A DNA stretch of 44,326 nucleotides from CAMAVH01 sp036500145 (GTDB lineage Bacteria > Pseudomonadota > Alphaproteobacteria > SMXQ01). Each line of letters begins with the position of its first letter. Within the stretch, counting starts at the first letter, position 1. The stretch spans positions 1-44,326 of the forward strand of contig DASYCO010000060.1 of NCBI GenBank assembly GCA_036500145.1. Direction: 5' to 3'. Below, one piece after another: positions 39,429-44,326 of the stretch. A model generated the notes under the pieces. The model had not been told where the DNA came from. It did not search any database and worked only from the letters and a program-made list of their open reading frames with translations. A program made the position numbers and the translations under genes.

Positions 39429-40463
39429 CTACTCCTTGCCCGATCCCTGCGTGCCGAGCAGCTGGCGCATGCGCGCCACGACCTCCGGCGGCGTCTTGAA
39501 GATCTGCTCCGTCAGTTCCTGCAATTCCTTGCCGGATACCGGGTTCACCTCCACGTCGACCTTGGCCGCCTCGGCGAGGAAGCCCGGATCCTTCATGGTG
39601 GCGTCGAAGGCGGCGATCAGGGCCGCCACGCGGTCGGCCGGCACCTTCGGCGGCGTCACGATCGGGCGGCCGTAGTCCTGGCGCGCGAACATCAGGTCGA
39701 ACATCTGCTGGTCGGCGGCCGACTTCGCCTTGGGAAACAGCGGCACGTCCGGCAGGTCGGGATGCTTGTGCGTGCCGTACTGCGCGATGACCTTCAGCTC
39801 GCCGCTCTTGAGCAGGTCGGCGTACTGGGTGCGGGCGCTGCCCCAGGCCAGCGCCGCGTTGGCGTGGACTTCGCCGCGCTGCATCGCCAGCTTGACGTCG
39901 GTCGCGCCGGGATAGCCCGGGATGATCTTGAACTTGGTGCCCATGAGGGCGTTGGTCAGCATCGGCACCTCGAGCGTCGCGCTGCCGGGCGACGACGCGC
40001 CGGCGATGACCTCGGTGGTGAAGACGTCGTCCAGGGTCTTGGCCGGCGCCGTGTGCCAGATGACCAGCACCTGGATCTCCCGGCTCGTGCTGCCGATGAA
40101 GCTGAACTTGCGCGGATCGAAATGCGCCGCTTCCGGATTCATCAAGGGCGTCGTCGGCATGCCGTTGCTCATGACGCCGATGTAGGTGCCGTCCGCCTTC
40201 GTCGTGTTGCCGAACTGGTTGGCGAGCTTCAGGCTGCCGCCGCCCGGCACGTTCTGCACGACGATGACCGGATTGCCCGGAACGTACTTGCCCATGTAGC
40301 GGGCGATGACGCGGCCCACCAGGTCGTAGCCGCCGCCGGTTCCCGAGCCGATCTGCATGAAGAGCTGCTTGCCCTTGTAGAAGTCCGCCACCGGATCCGC
40401 CTGCGCGCCGTTCGGCAACGCCGCGAACCCAGCCAACGCCGCCGCAATGAAAAGTTTGCGCAT
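39429..40463 (-). CDS. Tripartite tricarboxylate transporter substrate-binding protein
   Basis: 344 residues: signal peptide MRKLFIAAALAGFAALPNGAQA before DPVADF, then IGSGTGGGYDLVGR, YVPGNPVIVVQNVPGGGSL, DGTYIGVMSNG and LIWHTAPAKT-like stretches (LVIWHTAPAKT) that match the next gene (MVVMVWHTAPVQT). It is a paralogue of 38337-39350 but more distant than the 34890/35995 pair. ThDP enzyme gene upstream is 117 nt away with a hairpin (40525-40562) between, so internal promoter or attenuated readthrough is possible. Likely imports the acid that the ThDP enzyme or dehydrogenase metabolises. Confidence 0.92.
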   Translation of the reverse strand: MRKLFIAAALAGFAALPNGAQADPVADFYKGKQLFMQIGSGTGGGYDLVGRVIARYMGKYVPGNPVIVVQNVPGGGSLKLANQFGNTTKADGTYIGVMSNGMPTTPLMNPEAAHFDPRKFSFIGSTSREIQVLVIWHTAPAKTLDDVFTTEVIAGASSPGSATLEVPMLTNALMGTKFKIIPGYPGATDVKLAMQRGEVHANAALAWGSARTQYADLLKSGELKVIAQYGTHKHPDLPDVPLFPKAKSAADQQMFDLMFARQDYGRPIVTPPKVPADRVAALIAAFDATMKDPGFLAEAAKVDVEVNPVSGKELQELTEQIFKTPPEVVARMRQLLGTQGSGKE

Positions 40464-40524
40464 GTCTGCCTCCCAGGCCTGTTTCGTCGTCCACGCCGGT
40501 GGTCCGGCATTGGCTTTTTTGTAG

Positions 40525-40562
40525 CCGCCGCTTCTCCTCTCTCAGCGGAGGCGAAGCGGCGG
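40525..40562 (-). terminator. Hairpin downstream of the ThDP-enzyme gene
   Basis: CCGCCGCTTC (40525-40534) pairs perfectly over 10 bp with GAAGCGGCGG (40553-40562), with inner CCTC/GAGG pairing. It lies 18 nt after the stop at 40581. Minus-strand continuation is CTACAAAAAAGCC with no T-run, so it may be a partial terminator or mRNA stabiliser between the ThDP gene and the TctC gene. Confidence 0.55.
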
Positions 40563-40580
40563 GTAGGCGCTATTCCGTCC

Positions 40581-42257
40581 TCACACCTTGCGCGTCTTGT
40601 CGTGGTTCCCGGACGGCGACACCGCTTCCTTGCTCGTGACGATGTCGACGAGGGCCGGCATCTTCGAGGCCAAGGCGTCGCTGATGGCGTCCTGGATGTG
40701 GGCGCGGTCGGTGACCCGCGCGCCGTGGGCGCCGAAGGCGCGCGCCACCGCCGCGAAGTCCGTGTCGCGGTAGTCCAGCACTTCCGAAACCACCTCGCCG
40801 TTCCGGCGATGCAGCTGCGCGTGGTACTCCGATGCCAGGCAGCTGTTGTTCAGGGCGACGATGACGACCGGAAGCTCCAGGCGCAGCGCGGTCTCCAACT
40901 CCGCGATGTGGTAGAGCAGCCCGCCGTCGCCGGTGAGCGCCACCGCGCGGTGCTGCGGGCGCGCCAGCGCCGCGCCCATCACGCCGGGCACGACCCAGCC
41001 CAGGGAGCCGTTGGCGCGCACGAAAGTCTTGCCGGCCTCGACCGGGAAGAGCGCGCCGCCCCAGGAGCCGATGGCGCCCGTGTCGGCGCCGAGCAGGTCC
41101 TGCGGCCCCATCACCTTGCGCAGGCGCGCGACCACGTCGGCCGGGTGGATGCCGTCGGCCGGCGTCTCTTCGGCCTGCGCGGCGGCCTTCTTGCTCCACT
41201 CCACGACGTCCTGCGTGATCTTCTTCGACCAGGCTGTGCGCGGACGGCGCAGCTTGCCGGCCTCGATCTCCGCCAGCCCGCTTTCGAGCGCCAGCTTGGC
41301 ATCCGCCATGAGCGTGAGCTGCGCCTGGAAGTTGTGGCCGAGCACGTCCTGGTTGGTGTCGATCTGCGCGAGGGCGATCTTCGCGAAGGGCAGCGTCCAG
41401 CGATGCGACGCCAGGCCGCCCAGGCGCGAGCCGATGACGAGGATAAAGTCCGCCTGCCGGATGGTGTCGTTGGCGACCAGGCGGGAATTGCGCCCGATGA
41501 CGCCGACCGCCAGCTCATGGTTCTCCGAGATGGCGCCCTTGCCGCCGAGCGTGGTCGCCACGGGAATGCTCAGGGCGTCGGCGAAGCGCGTCAGCTCCTC
41601 CCAGGCTTCCGAGATGACGGTGCCCTTGCCGGCCAGGATCAGCGGCCGCTCGGCCTTCAGCAGGCGGTCGATGACGGCGCGCATCGCGCCGGCCTGCGGC
41701 GGAATGCGCCGCGACGTCACGCTGCCCGCGTTGGCCTCGCGATAGATCGGGTCCGACCCCGCCTCGACGCCGAACATCTCGGCCGGGATTTCCAGATGCA
41801 CCGGCTTCGGCGACGGGCCCGCCGCCACGCGGATCGCGGCGCGCGTCATGGCGGCGGCGCGCTGCGGCACGTGAATTTCCTTGTTCCAGTCGGTGAAGCC
41901 GACATGCATCTTGATGCCGTCGAGTTCCTGATATTCGAAGCGGTCGCGCGACGCCGAGGAGATGGAGCTCGTCAGCGACACCACGGGGCTGCTCGCCCAC
42001 ACCGCGTCGGCCAGCGAGCCGGCGACGTTGGCGACGCCGGGGCCGCGCTGGCCGTAGACGAAGCCCGGCTTGCCCGACACGCGGCCGTAGCCGTCCGCCA
42101 TGTAGACGGCGCCCGCCTCGCTGCGGCAGTTGACGATCTGGATTCCCGCGTCATGCAGGGCGTACCAGAGCTCATGGTCGCCGCCCATGAAGCAGAAGAA
42201 CTTCTCCGTGCCGTATTCGACGAGCGTTTGTACGACGGCTTCCGAGACTGTCGGCAT
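40581..42257 (-). CDS. Thiamine-diphosphate-dependent enzyme (acetolactate synthase/benzoylformate-decarboxylase-like)
   Basis: 558 residues. The catalytic glutamate is E47 in NCRSEAGAVYMADGYGRV, the N-terminal Pyr domain. The central domain holds AERPLILAGKGTVISEAWEELTRFADAL, and the C-terminal PP domain has ALTGDGGLLYHIAELETALRLELPVVIVALNN (GDG...NN ThDP motif, near 440-470). The family includes acetolactate synthases, decarboxylases and oxalyl-CoA decarboxylases; without the specific residues a function is not assignable, though the size favours 2-oxo-acid decarboxylation or carboligation. It precedes two TctC genes on the same strand and follows the deacetylase homologue (gap 69 nt), so they probably form one operon with MMSDH. 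AAGGAAGG precedes the ATG. Confidence 0.9.
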   Translation of the reverse strand: MPTVSEAVVQTLVEYGTEKFFCFMGGDHELWYALHDAGIQIVNCRSEAGAVYMADGYGRVSGKPGFVYGQRGPGVANVAGSLADAVWASSPVVSLTSSISSASRDRFEYQELDGIKMHVGFTDWNKEIHVPQRAAAMTRAAIRVAAGPSPKPVHLEIPAEMFGVEAGSDPIYREANAGSVTSRRIPPQAGAMRAVIDRLLKAERPLILAGKGTVISEAWEELTRFADALSIPVATTLGGKGAISENHELAVGVIGRNSRLVANDTIRQADFILVIGSRLGGLASHRWTLPFAKIALAQIDTNQDVLGHNFQAQLTLMADAKLALESGLAEIEAGKLRRPRTAWSKKITQDVVEWSKKAAAQAEETPADGIHPADVVARLRKVMGPQDLLGADTGAIGSWGGALFPVEAGKTFVRANGSLGWVVPGVMGAALARPQHRAVALTGDGGLLYHIAELETALRLELPVVIVALNNSCLASEYHAQLHRRNGEVVSEVLDYRDTDFAAVARAFGAHGARVTDRAHIQDAISDALASKMPALVDIVTSKEAVSPSGNHDKTRKV

Positions 42258-42326
42258 TTCTTAAAACCTTCCTTTACGATGCGACGCTTTTAGAGCGATC
42301 AATTTCTGTTCAATCGGCAGGTGAAA

Positions 42327-43283
42327 TCACTTCATGCGGTAGCTCTTGGCGACGTCGATCGCCGCCTGCCCGCCCAGGCCGAGGCCGAGGCCGTAGTGCC
42401 TGTCGGACGCGACCGCTTCCGGATAGAAGCTGGCCAGATCCATTTCCGGATATTGCGTCATCACCCATTCGGCGATCTTCTCGCGCGTGGTGATCCATAC
42501 CTTCGGCTTGCTCTTCACATGCCGGATGACGTCCTCCAGCGGCCGCGTGCGGAACGCCAGCGCCAGGGCGGGATGCGTGCCGTAGGCCAGCATCTTCGGA
42601 TGGCCGCGCTGGCCTTCCTCGTAGAGGGCGTCGAAGTAGTCCTGCCACATGGTCACGACCTCGCGCGGCGACATGCCGCGCTTGGTCGGCGTGTCGGAGA
42701 CGGCATAGCTCGTCATGCCCACCAGCTTGCGGGCGCCGACGCGGATGACGAAGGGGACTTCGACGTTCCTCAGGCCGCAGCAATATTTGAAGCCGTTGTC
42801 GGCGAGGATAGAGAAGGTCTCGGCGGTCAGGTGGCCGCCCGGGCTGCTGTAGCCCGCCGATTTCTTGCCGAGAATCCGCTCGAAGGCGGCATTGGTCTTC
42901 TGGATTTCCTGGATCTGGTCTTCGACCGACATGTTCCAGAGGAAGGCGTGCTGCCAGCCCTGCACCAGGAGTTCATGCCCCCTGGCGGCGGTTTCGCGCG
43001 CCAGGTCCGGAAAGAGGTCGACCGTCAGGCCGTCCACATAGGCGCTGGCCTGGATCTCATGGCGCTCCCAGAGGTCGAGCAGGCGCTGCATGCCGCCGGT
43101 TTCGGCGAAGGCGTTCTCGTAGACCGGCCGCATGGCGCGCGCGTAATGCGCGTTCGCCGGCACCTTCTGCGCGCCGGTTTCCTTGCTCTCGGACGTGCCG
43201 AGGTTGGGAGAGACCTCCCAGGACATGTTGAAGACGACGGCAATATGCGCGCCGTCCGGCCATTTGAAGTCCGCCTGGTACAA
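42327..43283 (-). CDS. Polysaccharide-deacetylase (NodB)-fold protein, PuuE-like
   Basis: 318 residues. Start is TTG at 43283 (TTG-TAC-CAG), with GGGAGAG 4 nt upstream. The NodB motif 1 that normally reads FxxDD appears as VVFNMSWE, losing the two acidic residues, and the motif 2 region is GHELLVQGWQHAF (H-x8-10-H). Later SSPGGHLTAETFSILADNGFKYCCGL and MLAYGTHPALAL correspond to the C-terminal barrel. Peptide length resembles allantoinase PuuE relatives, which hydrolyse C-N bonds in a NodB fold. The altered first motif implies a different reaction or none. It shares a transcript with the ThDP enzyme and MMSDH. Confidence 0.8.
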   Translation of the reverse strand: MYQADFKWPDGAHIAVVFNMSWEVSPNLGTSESKETGAQKVPANAHYARAMRPVYENAFAETGGMQRLLDLWERHEIQASAYVDGLTVDLFPDLARETAARGHELLVQGWQHAFLWNMSVEDQIQEIQKTNAAFERILGKKSAGYSSPGGHLTAETFSILADNGFKYCCGLRNVEVPFVIRVGARKLVGMTSYAVSDTPTKRGMSPREVVTMWQDYFDALYEEGQRGHPKMLAYGTHPALALAFRTRPLEDVIRHVKSKPKVWITTREKIAEWVMTQYPEMDLASFYPEAVASDRHYGLGLGLGGQAAIDVAKSYRMK

Positions 43284-43315
43284 GAAGCTCTCCCTTTATT
43301 TCCGCATTCCCTGTT

Positions 43316-43343
43316 GGCCGCCGCCTCTGTCGGGCGGTCGGCC
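43316..43343 (-). terminator. Hairpin between MMSDH gene and the NodB-fold gene
   Basis: GGCCGCCGCC (43316-43325) pairs with GGCGG-T-CGGCC (43333-43343) around TCTGTCG, with one bulged T. It begins 12 nt after the MMSDH stop at 43356. No T-run follows, so partial termination or an RNA hairpin. Confidence 0.5.
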
Positions 43344-43355
43344 GGCCGCGCAGCT

Positions 43356-44326
43356 CTACTTCATGGTGGGCATGATGAACTCGGCGCCGGCGCGGATGCC
43401 GGTCGGCCAGCGCGACGTGACGGCCTTGAGGCGCGTGTAGAAGCGCACGCCTTCCATGCCGTGCATGTGATGGTCGCCGAACAGCGAGCGCTTCCAGCCG
43501 CCGAAGCTGTTGAAGGCCATCGGCACCGGGATCGGCACGTTCACGCCGACCATGCCGACCTTGATCTTCGAGGCGAAGTCGCGGGCGGCGTCGCCGTCGC
43601 GGGTGAAGATCGCCGTGCCGTTGCCGTATTCGTGGTCGTTCACCAGCTTCACGGCGCTCGCGTAGTCGGGCACGCGGACGACCGAGAGCACCGGCCCGAA
43701 GATCTCTTCCTTGTAGATACGCATCTCCGGCTTCACGTTGTCGAACAGGCAGCCGCCGAGGAAGTAGCCGTTCTCATAGCCCTGCAGCTTCAGGGAGCGG
43801 CCGTCGACCACCAGCTTGGCACCTTCCTTGATGCCCTGGTCGACATAGCCGCGCACTTTCTCGAGATGCTGTTTGGTCACCAGCGGGCCCATCTCGGCCT
43901 CCGGATCTGTGCCGGGCGCGACTTTGAGCGCCCGCACCTTCGGTGACAGCTTGTCGATCAGCGTATCGCCGACCTTGTCGCCGACCGCGACGGCAACCGA
44001 GATCGCCATGCAACGCTCGCCTGCCGAGCCGTAGCCGGCGCCCATCAGCGCGTCGGTCGCCTGATCCATGTCGGCATCCGGCATGACGATCATGTGGTTC
44101 TTGGCGCCGCCCAAGGCCTGCACGCGCTTATTGTGGGCGGTGCCGGTGTGATAGATGTACTCGGCGATCGGCGTCGAGCCGACGAAGCTCACCGCCTGGA
44201 TCTCCGGGTTCTCCAGGATCGCGTCGACCGCTTCCTTGTCGCCGTGCACGACGTTGAACACGCCGTCCGGCAGCCCGGCCTTCTTGAGCAGCTCCGCCAT
44301 CAGCAGCGACGGGCCGGGATCGCGCT
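43356..44326 (-). CDS. mmsA: Methylmalonate-semialdehyde dehydrogenase (CoA-acylating), partial
   Basis: The reading frame is open to the right edge; about 322 C-terminal residues are present of an enzyme that is usually near 500. It starts in the window with DPGPSLLMAELLKKAGLPDGV. The catalytic Cys lies in GAGYGSAGERCMAISVAV, NAD-binding and oligomer segments include VQALGGAKNHMIVMPDADMDQA and IYKEEIFGPVLSVVRV, and the C-terminus reads FGGWKRSLFGDHHMHGMEGVRFYTRLKAVTSRWP. The NAD-dependent enzyme converts methylmalonate or malonate semialdehyde to propionyl- or acetyl-CoA. It heads the run MMSDH, NodB-fold, ThDP enzyme, two TctC genes. N-terminal third is off the window. Confidence 0.93.
   Translation of the reverse strand, partial: RDPGPSLLMAELLKKAGLPDGVFNVVHGDKEAVDAILENPEIQAVSFVGSTPIAEYIYHTGTAHNKRVQALGGAKNHMIVMPDADMDQATDALMGAGYGSAGERCMAISVAVAVGDKVGDTLIDKLSPKVRALKVAPGTDPEAEMGPLVTKQHLEKVRGYVDQGIKEGAKLVVDGRSLKLQGYENGYFLGGCLFDNVKPEMRIYKEEIFGPVLSVVRVPDYASAVKLVNDHEYGNGTAIFTRDGDAARDFASKIKVGMVGVNVPIPVPMAFNSFGGWKRSLFGDHHMHGMEGVRFYTRLKAVTSRWPTGIRAGAEFIMPTMK

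Noticed and set aside
39762..42293. 843-residue plus-strand reading frame over TctC and ThDP genes
   Set aside because: Spans two genes and an intergenic hairpin on the other strand; composition (Arg/Ala/His/Val) is that of a shadow frame.
42321..43946. Plus-strand frame over NodB-fold gene and MMSDH
   Set aside because: Crosses two recognised genes antisense; no domain.
1..44326. tRNA, rRNA, insertion sequence, CRISPR or prophage
   Set aside because: I saw no CCA-ended cloverleaf sequence, no transposase motifs, no regular short repeats and no phage genes on reading both strands; a tRNAscan and IS search would be needed to exclude them.

Overview
The window is high-GC bacterial chromosomal DNA, densely packed with genes and biased towards the third codon position. 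It suggests a metabolically versatile proteobacterium. The many tripartite-tricarboxylate (TctC/Bug) binding proteins, the CoA-acylating semialdehyde dehydrogenase, the PadR-siderophore reductase pair and the Tex and PurU sequences look most like an alphaproteobacterium; this is inferred from recalled family resemblance and not tested. I see no rRNA, tRNA, insertion sequence, CRISPR array or phage gene. The content is almost entirely catabolic and uptake genes.

Left part (1-12.8 kb, mostly minus strand). A hydantoinase/oxoprolinase pair hyuA-hyuB (hyuB runs off the left edge) is followed on the right by a small membrane protein, a TctC protein, a flavin reductase, an FAD_binding_2 flavoprotein and a small winged-helix regulator. 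A second, closely similar hyuA-hyuB pair with its own TctC gene follows. A divergent LysR regulator shares a promoter region with the second hyuA; that region holds a long inverted repeat.

Middle (13.8-24.6 kb). Here lie a fumarylacetoacetate-hydrolase-like gene, a His-rich PadR regulator with a ferric-siderophore reductase (nfeR/nfeF-like), a flavodoxin-fold oxidoreductase, a second winged-helix regulator paralogous to the first, and an amidohydrolase-GMC oxidoreductase pair. These are followed by a TctC gene, purU and a MetE-like methyltransferase.

Right part (24.8-44.3 kb). It carries a previously uncalled 54-residue lipoprotein, a double-cupin dioxygenase paired with an AAA+ ATPase, a TIGR03862 flavoprotein with a methyltransferase, an iron-type solute-binding protein with a Rieske oxygenase, and tex. 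Two tandem TctC genes with an upstream SDR follow. The last group is MMSDH, a NodB-like deacetylase homologue, a ThDP enzyme and two more TctC genes, all on the minus strand.

Two themes tie the window together. Seven TctC-type binding proteins are present without any TctA/TctB membrane genes, each beside enzymes of a putative degradation pathway. A 15-bp dyad of the form GACKAA-N3-TTMGTC recurs in five intergenic regions near the winged-helix regulators, hyuA, a TctC gene, the flavoprotein and the amidohydrolase. I propose it as the operator of a small regulon controlled by the paralogous winged-helix proteins. The substrates of these pathways cannot be read from sequence alone.
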